Assembly: GCA_964420405.1 (NCBI GenBank)
Contig: CAYQTL010000002.1
Span: 166,227-230,226, forward strand
Origin: CAYQTL01 sp964420405
GTDB lineage: Bacteria; Acidobacteriota; Thermoanaerobaculia; Thermoanaerobaculales; Sulfomarinibacteraceae
Reading direction: 5' to 3'
DNA length: 64,000 bases
Position 1 is the stretch's first letter; each line of letters begins with the position of its first letter. Of the stretch, positions 45,229-53,221 are shown piece by piece. The position numbers were made by a program, and so were the translations under genes. The notes below the pieces were generated by a model. It was not told the origin of the DNA, searched no databases, and saw nothing but the letters and a program-made list of their open reading frames with translations.

Positions 45229-46320
45229 TCACCCTCCACCGAAGGAGATGCCCAGGTCGCGGGCCGTCCGCATCACGTCCGAGTCGAGCGGCACGCTCTT
45301 CATCCGTGAGGTGGCCTCCTCCAACGGCACCGTCCGCACGGCGGGGGGGTCGAGCGCCACCATCACGCTGAAGCTGCCCTCCGCTACGGTTCGGACCGCT
45401 GCCGCCCCGAACCTCAGCGCCAGCAGGCGGTCCGCGGTCGTCGGCCGGCCGCCCCGCTGGAGGTGGCCCAGCACGACCGTCCGGGTCTCCTTGCCCGTCA
45501 GCTCCTGGAGGCCCGCCGCCACCCGCTCGCCGATGCCGCCGAGCTGGACCTCGCGGCCGAGCTCGCGCCCCTTCACGACCCGCTCGCCGCCGCGGGCCGT
45601 CGCGCCCTCCGCCACGACGACGATCGAGAACCGCCGGCCCTGCGCCTCCCGGTCCATGATCTTGTCCCGCACCCTCTCGAGGTCGAACGGTATCTCGGGG
45701 ATCAGGATCGCGTCGGCGGTCGCCGCCACGCCGGCGAACAGCGCGATCCAGCCCGCGTATCGGCCCATCACCTCGACCACCATCACCCGATCGTGTGCCT
45801 CGGCCGTCGAGTGGAGGCGGTCGATCGCCTCGGTGGCCACCGAGACCGCGGTGTCGAACCCGAACGTCACCACGGTACCCGACAGGTCGTTGTCGATCGT
45901 CTTCGGCACGCCGACCACGGGGATGCCCTTGGCCGCCAGGCCGGCCGCGATCTTCATGGACCCGTCCCCACCGATGGCGATCAGGGCGTCGATCCGCAGC
46001 CGGCGGAAGCTCGCCACGATCTCGTCGGACCGGTCCACGATCTCGACCCTGCCGTCGGGCAGCCGCACCGGGTACTCGAACGGATGTCCCGTGCTGGTGG
46101 TGCCGAGGATCGTCCCGCCGAGGTGGGTGATACCCCGCACCGCGTCCCGGTCGAGCTGGACCAGCTTGGAGGTGTCGAGCAGCCCCTCGTACCCCTTGCG
46201 GATCCCGAGCACCTCCCAGCCACGACCCAGGGCCGACAGCACGATCGACCGGATCACCGCGTTCAGGCCCGGCGCGTCCCCTCCCCCGGTGTTGACCGCG
46301 ATCCTGCGAATCTCGCCCAT
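45229..46320 (-). CDS. pfkA: 6-phosphofructokinase, ATP/PPi class
   Basis: 363 residues, group A phosphofructokinase. VNTGGGDAPGLNAVIRSIV, IAIGGDGSMKIA, PKTIDNDLSGT and GHLQRGGRPTTADRLLA are family motifs. GGDG is the ATP-type, while PKTIDND (Lys rather than Gly) occurs in PPi-dependent and mixed groups, so the phosphoryl donor is not certain. ATG 46320 lies 10 nt after GGGAG; GTG 46329 is too close to it. A TAGACT hexamer at 46351-46356 is a possible -10. The twin lipoproteins follow with 10 bp or overlap. Confidence 0.93.
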   Translation of the reverse strand: MGEIRRIAVNTGGGDAPGLNAVIRSIVLSALGRGWEVLGIRKGYEGLLDTSKLVQLDRDAVRGITHLGGTILGTTSTGHPFEYPVRLPDGRVEIVDRSDEIVASFRRLRIDALIAIGGDGSMKIAAGLAAKGIPVVGVPKTIDNDLSGTVVTFGFDTAVSVATEAIDRLHSTAEAHDRVMVVEVMGRYAGWIALFAGVAATADAILIPEIPFDLERVRDKIMDREAQGRRFSIVVVAEGATARGGERVVKGRELGREVQLGGIGERVAAGLQELTGKETRTVVLGHLQRGGRPTTADRLLALRFGAAAVRTVAEGSFSVMVALDPPAVRTVPLEEATSRMKSVPLDSDVMRTARDLGISFGGG

Positions 46321-46400
46321 CTCGCTCACGCTCCCGTCCGACGTCTCTCGAGTCTACAGTGGACGACGCGGACCCGGCATCGTCTCCCCGCCGCCCCCAT

Positions 46401-46422
46401 CCCGCTCCCGTTCCCGTTCCCG
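46401..46422. repeat. Short CCCGTT/CCCGCT hexamer run
   Basis: CCCGCTCCCGTTCCCGTTCC, same unit as the arms of the two ~150-bp elements, but without a matching right arm nearby. It lies between pfkA and mdh. Confidence 0.5.
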
Positions 46423-46538
46423 ACGGCGGCGCCGCCAGCTCCTCTCCGGAGGTGCGCCGCCCGACCCGTTCCTGGAGCTCCCCGCTTCGCACCCACCCGG
46501 TACAGGGGGCTGGATCGGAATGCCACCCCCGGAACGAC

Positions 46539-46563
46539 GACGGCGGCCCCGGGGGCCGCCGTC
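46539..46563 (-). terminator. Hairpin terminator of mdh
   Basis: Perfect 12-bp GC stem (46539-46550 with 46552-46563) 24 nt after the mdh stop on the minus strand. The sequence past the stem (CGTCGTTCC) is not a real T-run; ending is nevertheless likely given stem strength. Confidence 0.55.
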
Positions 46564-46586
46564 CTCATCCGCGTCGAACCCCTGTC

Positions 46587-47597
46587 TCAGAGGTTCTTGA
46601 GCATCTCGTCGACCTCGTCGCAGGTCTTGCGGACCGCGCCGACCGAGTGGGCGAAAGCGGCCTTCTCCTCGTCGGTGAGGTCGAGCTCGATCACCTCCTC
46701 GACGCCGTTCCGGCCCAGGATGGCCGGCACGCCGACGAACAGGCCCTCGACGCCGTACTCGCCCTCGAGCTTGGCACACACCGGGAGGATCTTGCGCTTG
46801 TCGTAGATGATCGCCTCGGCCATCTCGAGGGCGGACCACGCCGGCGACACGAACGCCGAGCCGAAGCCGAGCAGGCCGACCACCTCACCGCCCGCCTTGC
46901 GGGTGCGGGCCTCGATCGCCGCCAGGGTGTCCCCGTCGAGGAACTTCGTCACCGGGATGCCGGCGATCAGGCAGCTCGAGCGCACCGGCACCATGTCGTC
47001 ACCATGGCCGCCGAGCACCATCGCGTTGACGTTCTCGACCGACACGTTCGCGGCCTCGGCCACGAAGTAGCAGTAGCGGCCGGAGTCGAGCACGCCGGCC
47101 ATGCCGACGAGCTTGTTCTTGGGCGGCGACAGCCGCTTGTCGAGGGTATAGACGATGGCGTCGAGCGGGTTGGCGATGGAGATGACGGTGGCATCGGGAC
47201 AGTTGTCCTTGATCCCCTGCGCCACCTGGTTGGTGACCTTCAGGTTGATCGTCAGCAGCTCCTCGCGGCTCGGGAAGGTCCCGTCCGGACGGGCCTTGCG
47301 CGGAACGCCCGCGGTGTTGATGACCAGCTCGGCGCCCTCGATGGCGGTGTAGTCCTTCGACGCGACGCAGCGCACGTCGCTGCGGATCGTGGGCATCCCC
47401 TCGGCGATGTCGAGACACTTCCCACGGGCGACCGACTGCTTCTTCTGAACCTCCTGCTTCTCCGGCGGGTCGTCGGGGTTCACGAACGGGGCCGGGTCGG
47501 TCAGCCCGACCTCACGCGCCAGCCGCCGCTGCACGATCTCCTGGACCAGCACGCCTCCGATGTAGCCGCCGCCGATGACACCGATCTTGTTGAGCAT
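46587..47597 (-). CDS. mdh: Malate dehydrogenase (lactate/malate dehydrogenase family)
   Basis: 336 residues. KIGVIGGGYIGGVLVQEIV (Rossmann), ELVINTAGVPRKARPDG (substrate arginines), IANPLDAIVYTL, catalytic His198 in LGGHGDDMVPVRSS. Oxidises malate with NAD. After strand 2, where relatives read roughly LxDxxxGxxQGxxLD, this protein has an extra ~20 residues (PAPFVNPDDPPEKQEVQKKQ) before ARGKCLDIAEG. AAGGAG lies 7 nt before ATG 47597; ATG 47600 is also possible. Confidence 0.93.
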   Translation of the reverse strand: MLNKIGVIGGGYIGGVLVQEIVQRRLAREVGLTDPAPFVNPDDPPEKQEVQKKQSVARGKCLDIAEGMPTIRSDVRCVASKDYTAIEGAELVINTAGVPRKARPDGTFPSREELLTINLKVTNQVAQGIKDNCPDATVISIANPLDAIVYTLDKRLSPPKNKLVGMAGVLDSGRYCYFVAEAANVSVENVNAMVLGGHGDDMVPVRSSCLIAGIPVTKFLDGDTLAAIEARTRKAGGEVVGLLGFGSAFVSPAWSALEMAEAIIYDKRKILPVCAKLEGEYGVEGLFVGVPAILGRNGVEEVIELDLTDEEKAAFAHSVGAVRKTCDEVDEMLKNL

Positions 47598-47720
47598 CAT
47601 CCCTCTCCTTTCCGCACGTGGGATCGGCCGGGCCCGGGTCCGGGCCGGCACTGTGTGAAAATCGGCACGAGTTCGATCACGCCAGGGCAGGATACCACCT
47701 CCGCCGCAGCGCGGCGACGG

Positions 47721-48233
47721 TCATTCCCGGTCGTCGTCCCGGCTCCGCCCGAAAAGGACCCCGAGACCGGCGTCGAGAACCGACGCACTCCGGCGGACGA
47801 CCTCACGACCCAGATCGGTGGAGGTCAGCACCGACCGCAGTCCCTCCCCGACCCCCTCCCGGACGTGGCGGCGCAGCTCCGGGAGGACCTCTTCGGCGGC
47901 GGAGCGCACGCCGTCCTCGACCGAGCTCCGCACCCCCGGGGTGGCCTCCACCGCAGCCTGCCGCACGCCGCTTCCGATCTCCTCCCGCACGCGCGGAACC
48001 AGGGCTCCGGCGGCCTCTTCCAGGCCGGCCGCCACCTCCGCGCGCAGACGCGGTCCGACCTCGTCGGCCGCCTCCCGGACCGCCGCCGAGATCCGAGCCG
48101 CCAGCTCGTCCCCCGCCGCGGCGACACGCCGCTCGAGCACCCGGCGCGCGAAGCCCATCACCACCAGAGCCGACGCCGCCCCGGTACCGAGGGACGTCAG
48201 CACCACCAGCGCCACCAACGCTGGCGTGATCAC
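47721..48233 (-). CDS. Membrane-anchored helical protein coupled to oleD
   Basis: 170 residues. One N-terminal membrane helix (TPALVALVVLTSLGTGAASALVV as two overlapping pieces), then an Ala/Arg/Glu-rich helical body with repeating VGPRLRAEVAAGLEE, VPRVREEIGSGVRQA and LPELRRHVREGVGEG units, coiled-coil or amphipathic helix. GTG 48233 overlaps the oleD stop (GTGA) and has GGAGGGG upstream, so it is the fifth gene of the ole operon. No family recognised. A membrane-facing scaffold for the Ole complex is possible but speculative. Confidence 0.75.
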   Translation of the reverse strand: MITPALVALVVLTSLGTGAASALVVMGFARRVLERRVAAAGDELAARISAAVREAADEVGPRLRAEVAAGLEEAAGALVPRVREEIGSGVRQAAVEATPGVRSSVEDGVRSAAEEVLPELRRHVREGVGEGLRSVLTSTDLGREVVRRSASVLDAGLGVLFGRSRDDDRE

Positions 48234-49237
48234 GGTGCCCCCTCCCCTCCCTCGAACCAGGCTCGCAGACGCCGGAAGCCCTCTTCGAGGGACACGGAGG
48301 GCTCGTAGCCGAGGTCCCGCCGCGCCGCCGAGATGTCGAACCAGTGGTCGGTCGACAGATGGCGGGCGAGGAAACGGGTCATCATCGGCTCCACCTCCGA
48401 CCGCGCGAGACGGTGGACGGCCTCCAGCACCGCGCCGACGGCGACGGCCGCACCTGCCGGGATCGACCGCCGCACCGGCGGCAGCCCGGCCGCCGTCACG
48501 ATGCCGTTGATCAGGTCCCGGACCGGCAGCGGCTCGCCGTTGGTGATGAAGTACGCGCGCCCCGCGCCCGCCGACCCCGGTGACAGGCGGTCGGCCGCCA
48601 GCAGGTGCGCCTCCGCGGCGTTGTCGATGTACACCGAGTCGACCAGGTTGGAGCCGTCACCCACCAGCCGCAGGCGGCCGGCGCGGGCCCGGGCCACGAT
48701 CCGCGGCACCAGCTGGGTGTCTCCGGGGCCCCAGATGAGGTGCGGCCGCACCGCCACCGTCGCCAGGTCCGGGCCGTCGGCCGCCAGCACCTCCCGCTCG
48801 GCGATCGCCTTGGTCCGCGGGTACGGCGCGTCGTACCCCCCTGCGTACGGCAGGCTCTCGTCGCCGCCGCGGATGTCGGAGCCGGCGTGCACCACGCTCG
48901 GGCTGGACGTGTGGACGAGGCGGCCGACGCCGTGGCGGCGACAGGCGTCGAGAACGTGCCGGGTACCGAGCACGTTGGCGGCGTGGTAGTCCCGCTCGGG
49001 CCCCCACGCACCGGCCTTCGCGGCGACGTGGAACACGAGGTCGCAGCCCCGCACCGCCCGGTCCACCGCTTCGGCGTCGGCCAGGTCGCCCCGGAGGCAC
49101 TCGACGCCCGCGGCCTCCAGCCCCGGGTAGCCGCCGCGCGCGAGGCTGCGGACCGCCCAGCCCCGCTCCAGCAGCCGGCGGGCGACGGCCCCGCCGAGGA
49201 ATCCTCCCGCGCCCGTCACCAGCGCCCGGGTCGTCAC
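48230..49237 (-). CDS. oleD: OleD: NAD(P)H-dependent beta-ketoacid reductase
   Basis: 335 residues, short-chain dehydrogenase/3-beta-HSD type. RALVTGAGGFLGGAVARRL binds NADP, VFHVAAKAGAWGP, SSPSVV, and Tyr139/Lys143 in YPRTKAIAE form the active site. In olefin synthesis it reduces the 2-alkyl-3-ketoacid made by OleA to the 3-hydroxy acid. GTG 49237 overlaps the oleC stop. The order oleA-B-C-D makes this call firm. Confidence 0.93.
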   Translation of the reverse strand: MTTRALVTGAGGFLGGAVARRLLERGWAVRSLARGGYPGLEAAGVECLRGDLADAEAVDRAVRGCDLVFHVAAKAGAWGPERDYHAANVLGTRHVLDACRRHGVGRLVHTSSPSVVHAGSDIRGGDESLPYAGGYDAPYPRTKAIAEREVLAADGPDLATVAVRPHLIWGPGDTQLVPRIVARARAGRLRLVGDGSNLVDSVYIDNAAEAHLLAADRLSPGSAGAGRAYFITNGEPLPVRDLINGIVTAAGLPPVRRSIPAGAAVAVGAVLEAVHRLARSEVEPMMTRFLARHLSTDHWFDISAARRDLGYEPSVSLEEGFRRLRAWFEGGEGAP

Positions 49238-50898
49238 TCCGGCCTCGCGGGTCGGCCGCCGAGCCGCCGTGCCGCCCACTCGGCCATCCGGCTCCGGCGG
49301 ATCTTGGCGTTGTGCCGGATGTCGACCGGGAAGCGGCGCCGGAACAGGACCGTCCGGATCCCGCGCGTGTGCGCGTGGCGCGCGCCGATCGCCAGCAGCT
49401 CGTCGCGGATCCGGCCGCGGGCGATGCGCCGCTTCCAGCCGGGCTCGAGCTCGATCCAGATCACCGGCTCCACCGTCCCGCCGAGCTCGACGCCCACCAG
49501 CGCCGCCCGTCGCACGTCGGGATGGGTCTCGAACACCGCCTCGCACGGCACGGTGAACAGGGGACCGTCCGAGGTCACCACCCGCTGCGACTTGCGCCCG
49601 CAGAACCACAGGCGGCCGGCGTCGTCCCGGTAGCCGAGGTCGCCCATCCGGTGACGGGCGGTGCCGCCGTCCCGGATCTTCGACAGCGCGTCGTGCTCCG
49701 GGGCGTCGAAGTACTCCTGCGTCACCTGGGGACCCCGCACCACCACCTCTCCCACCTCGCCGGGTGCGGCCGCCAGCGAGTCGTCCCACCGCTCGATCGG
49801 ACGATCGTCGATCCGGATGACCTCCACCTCGATCGAAGCCACCGGCCGCCCGACGCAGGTCCCCGCCCCCCGATCGGTGGCCTGCCGGGTCTCACCCAGG
49901 ATCTCGCGGCTGCCGACGGTGGCGACCGGGAGCGCCTCGGTGGCACCGTAGGGGGTGTGGATCTCGGCGCCGTCGGGCAGCATCGCCGCGAACCGCTCGA
50001 GGATCGCCGGCGCGACCGGGGCTCCGGCGGAGATCACCCGCCGCACGGTCGGCAGCGTCACCCCCCGCGGCGCGCCCCACCGCCCGACGCGGTCGAGCAG
50101 CGCGGGTGAGCCGAACATGGTCGTCACGCCGTAGCGGCGGATCGGCTCGACGATGTTCTCGGGACGTACCCGGGCCGGCCGCGTCGGGTCCATGCGCGGG
50201 ATGACGGTCGTCATGCCCAGGGCCGGGTCGTACAGGGCGAACAGCGGGAAGGTCGGGAGGTCGACCTCGCCCGGCTCCATCCCGTAGGTCTCCCGGATCG
50301 CCTCGATCAGGGCGAGGAAGTTGCCGTGGCGGTAGACGACGCCCTTCGGCGGGCCGGTGCTGCCGGAGGTGAAGACGATGGCCGCGACGTCGTCGGAGGC
50401 GACGTCGGCGAGCTGCGGCCCACCGTCGCCTCCCCGGTCCTCGACCTCCCCGAGGGTGAGCCCTCCCCACCCCAGCCGGCGCCCGACCGTGACCGGGATC
50501 CGGACGCTGATCTGGCCCCACCGCAGGGCGACCCGCGCCGCCTGCGCCTTCGGGATGCCGATGAACCCGCTCGGCCGGGCGATCGCCAGGCAGCCCTTCA
50601 TGTTGGCCACCCCGATCCCTGGGTCCACCAGCACCGGCACCGCCCCGGCCTTGAACATGGCGAACGCGATCGAGAACAGGTCCAGCCCCGGCTGCACCAT
50701 CAGCGCGCTGCGGACGCCCCGCCCGAGCCCGACTGCCTGCAGACCCGCCGCGATCCGGTCCGAGCGCTGGTCGAGCTGGCGGTAGGTCAGGCTCTCCGCC
50801 CCGCCCGCCCGCGGGCACACGATCGCCGTCGCATCGGGTCGCGCGGCGGCCTGGTCTGCGAGGAAACCGGCGATGTTGACGTGACGGCGGGCGGACAT
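49234..50898 (-). CDS. oleC: OleC: olefin beta-lactone synthetase (AMP-ligase family)
   Basis: 554 residues. AMP-binding motif VFTSGSTGPPKGVVYRHGNF, YGATEALPVATV, GDLGYRDDAGRLWFCGRKSQ, and NAKIRR near the end. OleC adenylates the beta-hydroxy acid and closes it to a beta-lactone. Compared with ordinary ligases the C-terminal part is short and modified, as in the Ole group. The start ATG 50898 has no ribosome binding site but GACAAT 6 nt upstream, so a leaderless start is possible in addition to the operon transcript. Confidence 0.93.
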   Translation of the reverse strand: MSARRHVNIAGFLADQAAARPDATAIVCPRAGGAESLTYRQLDQRSDRIAAGLQAVGLGRGVRSALMVQPGLDLFSIAFAMFKAGAVPVLVDPGIGVANMKGCLAIARPSGFIGIPKAQAARVALRWGQISVRIPVTVGRRLGWGGLTLGEVEDRGGDGGPQLADVASDDVAAIVFTSGSTGPPKGVVYRHGNFLALIEAIRETYGMEPGEVDLPTFPLFALYDPALGMTTVIPRMDPTRPARVRPENIVEPIRRYGVTTMFGSPALLDRVGRWGAPRGVTLPTVRRVISAGAPVAPAILERFAAMLPDGAEIHTPYGATEALPVATVGSREILGETRQATDRGAGTCVGRPVASIEVEVIRIDDRPIERWDDSLAAAPGEVGEVVVRGPQVTQEYFDAPEHDALSKIRDGGTARHRMGDLGYRDDAGRLWFCGRKSQRVVTSDGPLFTVPCEAVFETHPDVRRAALVGVELGGTVEPVIWIELEPGWKRRIARGRIRDELLAIGARHAHTRGIRTVLFRRRFPVDIRHNAKIRRSRMAEWAARRLGGRPARPE

Positions 50899-50904
50899 GG
50901 GCGG

Positions 50905-50910
50905 ATTGTC
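50905..50910 (-). promoter_or_regulatory. Possible internal leaderless promoter of oleC
   Basis: GACAAT with TG one base upstream (TGGGACAAT) ends 6 nt before the oleC ATG. It lies just after the 18-bp hairpin, so oleC-oleD may be transcribed separately from oleA-oleB. Confidence 0.35.
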
Positions 50911-50920
50911 CCACACCCGA

Positions 50921-50973
50921 CTCCGGGGCGCGGCTCCCGGGCGGCCTGGCCATCGGGGAGTCGCGCCCCGGAG
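50921..50973 (-). other. 18-bp hairpin between oleB and oleC
   Basis: 50921-50938 pairs with 50956-50973 (one G-T wobble at 50933/50961), with 17 nt in the loop. It starts 12 nt after the oleB stop. It could stop or pause transcription, or act as an RNA processing site, giving different amounts of OleAB and OleCD. Confidence 0.6.
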
Positions 50974-50984
50974 CCGGGATCAGG

Positions 50985-51905
50985 CTATGGCATCCGGCGA
51001 CAGCCGGCCGAGGTCGCGTCGGCCGTCGTCCCGAGAAAGGCCGCGACGCGGGGGATCAGGTCGGGGGCGACGTCCTCCAGGACATAGTGGCCTGCGTCGG
51101 CATAGCGGTGGACCTCGGCGCCCGGCCAGCGGCGCTCGAAGTCGGCGAGATAGTCCGGATCAAACACGAAGTCGCGCATGCCCCAGGCGATCAGGATCGG
51201 GTGGTCGGCGAGCAGGTGGAGCCGCTCGGACACGCCGGTCACGGTGTCGTAGGCCGGGTCGCCGGGCTCGAGGGGGATGTCCTGCACGAAGCGGAGGGTG
51301 GCGAGCCGGCCGTGCCACGAGTCGTAGGGGGCACAGTAGGCGCGACGGACGTCGGCCGGCATCCGCGAACGGGTGGTCCCGACCCACGCCGCGCCGCGGG
51401 CGAAGGCGTTGAGCCCCCGCACCAGCACGGCACCGACCGCGGTGTCGCGCACCAGGCGGAGCTGCCACGGCACCTTCTTGCCATCCGGAAGGTGGAATGC
51501 GGCGGTGTTGAGGACGACCAGCGACCGGACCAGCTCCGGGTGCCGCACCGCCCACCCGAGCCCGATCAGTCCTCCCCAGTCGTGCACCACCAGCGCGACA
51601 TCGTCGAGGCCGAGCCGGTCCACGAGGGTCTCGAGATCGCCGATCCGGCTGGCGAGGGTGTAGGCGTACCGGCGGTCGTCCGGCACGTCCGACAGCCCGC
51701 AGCCGACGTGGTCGGGGACGACGCAGCGGTGCCGGTCGCGCAACGCCAGAACCAGATTCCGGTAGTAGAACGACCACGTCGGGTTGCCGTGGACCATCAG
51801 CACCGGCGGTCCGGCCCCCTCGTCGAGGTAGGACATCCCGATGCCGTCGCCCCGGTCGAACCGACGCGGACTGAACGGGTACAGGTCGTGCGGAACCGGT
51901 CGCAT
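50985..51905 (-). CDS. oleB: OleB: beta-lactone decarboxylase (alpha/beta hydrolase)
   Basis: 306 residues. VHGNPTWSFYYRNLVL, nucleophile Asp109 in VVHDWGGLIGLGWA, and His273 in DAGHYVLED give the haloalkane-dehalogenase-like triad used by OleB. It opens the beta-lactone with loss of CO2 to yield a cis-olefin. In some bacteria OleB and OleC are fused; here they are separate. ATG 51905 has GGAGG 6 nt upstream. Confidence 0.93.
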   Translation of the reverse strand: MRPVPHDLYPFSPRRFDRGDGIGMSYLDEGAGPPVLMVHGNPTWSFYYRNLVLALRDRHRCVVPDHVGCGLSDVPDDRRYAYTLASRIGDLETLVDRLGLDDVALVVHDWGGLIGLGWAVRHPELVRSLVVLNTAAFHLPDGKKVPWQLRLVRDTAVGAVLVRGLNAFARGAAWVGTTRSRMPADVRRAYCAPYDSWHGRLATLRFVQDIPLEPGDPAYDTVTGVSERLHLLADHPILIAWGMRDFVFDPDYLADFERRWPGAEVHRYADAGHYVLEDVAPDLIPRVAAFLGTTADATSAGCRRMP

Positions 51906-51933
51906 CACGGTCCTCCGGTCGTCTGGACCCTGC

Positions 51934-52941
51934 CTACCAGCGGACCTCCGCCATGGCGCAGTTGAGGCCGCTGCCGATCCCCATCAGGGCGACCCTGTTG
52001 CCGTCCTCGATCCGGCCCTCCGCGGCGAGCTTGGAGAGCACGATCGGCACGCCGGCCGGCCCGACGTTGCCGTACTCGGGGTACAGGCGGTAGATCCGCC
52101 CCGCATCGAGACCGAGGGTCGCCACCAGCGCATCGGTGTGGGCGCGACTGACCTGGTGCAGCACCAGCCAGTCGAGCTCGTCGCCCGTCCAGCCGAGCTC
52201 CTCGGTCGCCTCCGCCCAGGTGCGGGACGCGAGGTCGATCCCGGCGGCCATCAGCGCCCGGGTGTCGGTGACCATGTGGTCCACCTGCCCGTAGCACAGG
52301 CGGTTGTGCTCCGTCGCGGCCAGGTTCACCCCGCCCATGAAACGGCGTCTTCCCGTGCCGCGGCCGAGCACCATGGCGGCCGCACCCGAGCCCAGGGTCA
52401 GGGTCGCGAAGTTGGCGCGGAAGGTCGCGTCGTCGATGTCCGGGGCGAGCAGCCGCTCGACCGTCCGCTCGGTGACGAACCGGCTCGACTCGCCGTTGAC
52501 CACCAGCCCGTACTCGATCTGGCCGCGCTCGATCATGTTGGCGACCATCTCCATGCCGTTGATGAAGCCGAGGCAGGCGTTGCCGAGATCGAAGTTCATG
52601 CAGGTCGGGGGCAGCCCGAGCGAGCCGTGCACGATGCAGGCGGTCGAGGGCTCCACATAGTCCCGGCTGACCGAGGTGTTGACGAGGATCCCGATCCGGG
52701 ACCGGTCGATCCCGGCGTCCGCCAGCGCCACCTCGGCCGCGCGCGCGGCCACGTCGGACGGCATCGTCCCGTCGTCCCAGAAGCGCCGCGCACGGATCCC
52801 GGACAGCTCCTGGAGCAGTCCGCGGCGCACCCCCAGCCGCTCCATGGTCGGCGCGAGCTGCCGCTCGATGTCGTCCGAGGCGACGACGTGGGGCGCATCG
52901 AGGTGCGCGATGGAGACGATCGACACGTTGTGAAAGCGCAT
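51934..52941 (-). CDS. oleA: OleA: acyl-CoA condensing thiolase
   Basis: 335 residues, thiolase/KAS III fold. Cys123 in GNACLGFINGM, His262 in VLHQVSRAH and Asn292 in YPEYGNVGPAG form the Cys-His-Asn site. OleA joins two long-chain acyl-CoAs head to head into a beta-ketoacid, the step that commits to olefins. RPSVSRDYVEPSTAC-type region (VSRDYVEPSTACIVHGSL) is typical. No good ribosome binding site at ATG 52941. Confidence 0.95.
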   Translation of the reverse strand: MRFHNVSIVSIAHLDAPHVVASDDIERQLAPTMERLGVRRGLLQELSGIRARRFWDDGTMPSDVAARAAEVALADAGIDRSRIGILVNTSVSRDYVEPSTACIVHGSLGLPPTCMNFDLGNACLGFINGMEMVANMIERGQIEYGLVVNGESSRFVTERTVERLLAPDIDDATFRANFATLTLGSGAAAMVLGRGTGRRRFMGGVNLAATEHNRLCYGQVDHMVTDTRALMAAGIDLASRTWAEATEELGWTGDELDWLVLHQVSRAHTDALVATLGLDAGRIYRLYPEYGNVGPAGVPIVLSKLAAEGRIEDGNRVALMGIGSGLNCAMAEVRW

Positions 52942-52994
52942 GCTGTATTCCCGGAGGGTCCGTCCGCCGCCCCAGCCCGCCGAGACGACGTCGC

Positions 52995-53023
52995 AGGGTA
53001 ACATCACCGCGTCGCCCGGTCCA
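52995..53023 (-). promoter_or_regulatory. Promoter candidate of the ole operon
   Basis: On the minus strand TGGACC (53018-53023), 17-bp spacer, TACCCT (52995-53000); 4 and 3 of 6 consensus bases. Start near 52988. The structured repeat begins 22 bp further upstream. Confidence 0.4.
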
Positions 53024-53044
53024 TCATGCTCGACTGGACCCAGA

Positions 53045-53200
53045 CCGATCCCGTTCCCGATCCCGTTCCCGATCCCGACAACTCTCACGGCGTACCTGTT
53101 CGAAGGTATGGACGTCCGAAGGCGCGAAGGCACGGACACCGCCGTCGCTGGGCGCGGTGTGGTCACGCTCGGTCAGGAGCGCGACGGGGATCGGGATCGG
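53045..53200. repeat. Structured intergenic repeat with hexamer arms, copy 2
   Basis: Left arm 53045-53079 is CCGATC/CCGTTC hexamers; right arm 53186-53200 is GGGATCGGGATCGG-like and complementary with a few mismatches. Inside are several short perfect stems: ACACCGC 53136-53142 with GCGGTGT 53154-53160, and a TACCT/AGGTA pair. It lies between the ole promoter and the MATE gene, oriented arbitrarily. Same design and length (156 bp) as 5839-5987, but the loops share no obvious sequence. Confidence 0.65.
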
Positions 53201-53221
53201 AGTCGGGTCGACCCGCAACCG

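Noticed and set aside
46330..46586. Structured element copy 3 at 46401
   Set aside because: Left hexamers exist but no complementary right arm within 200 bp.
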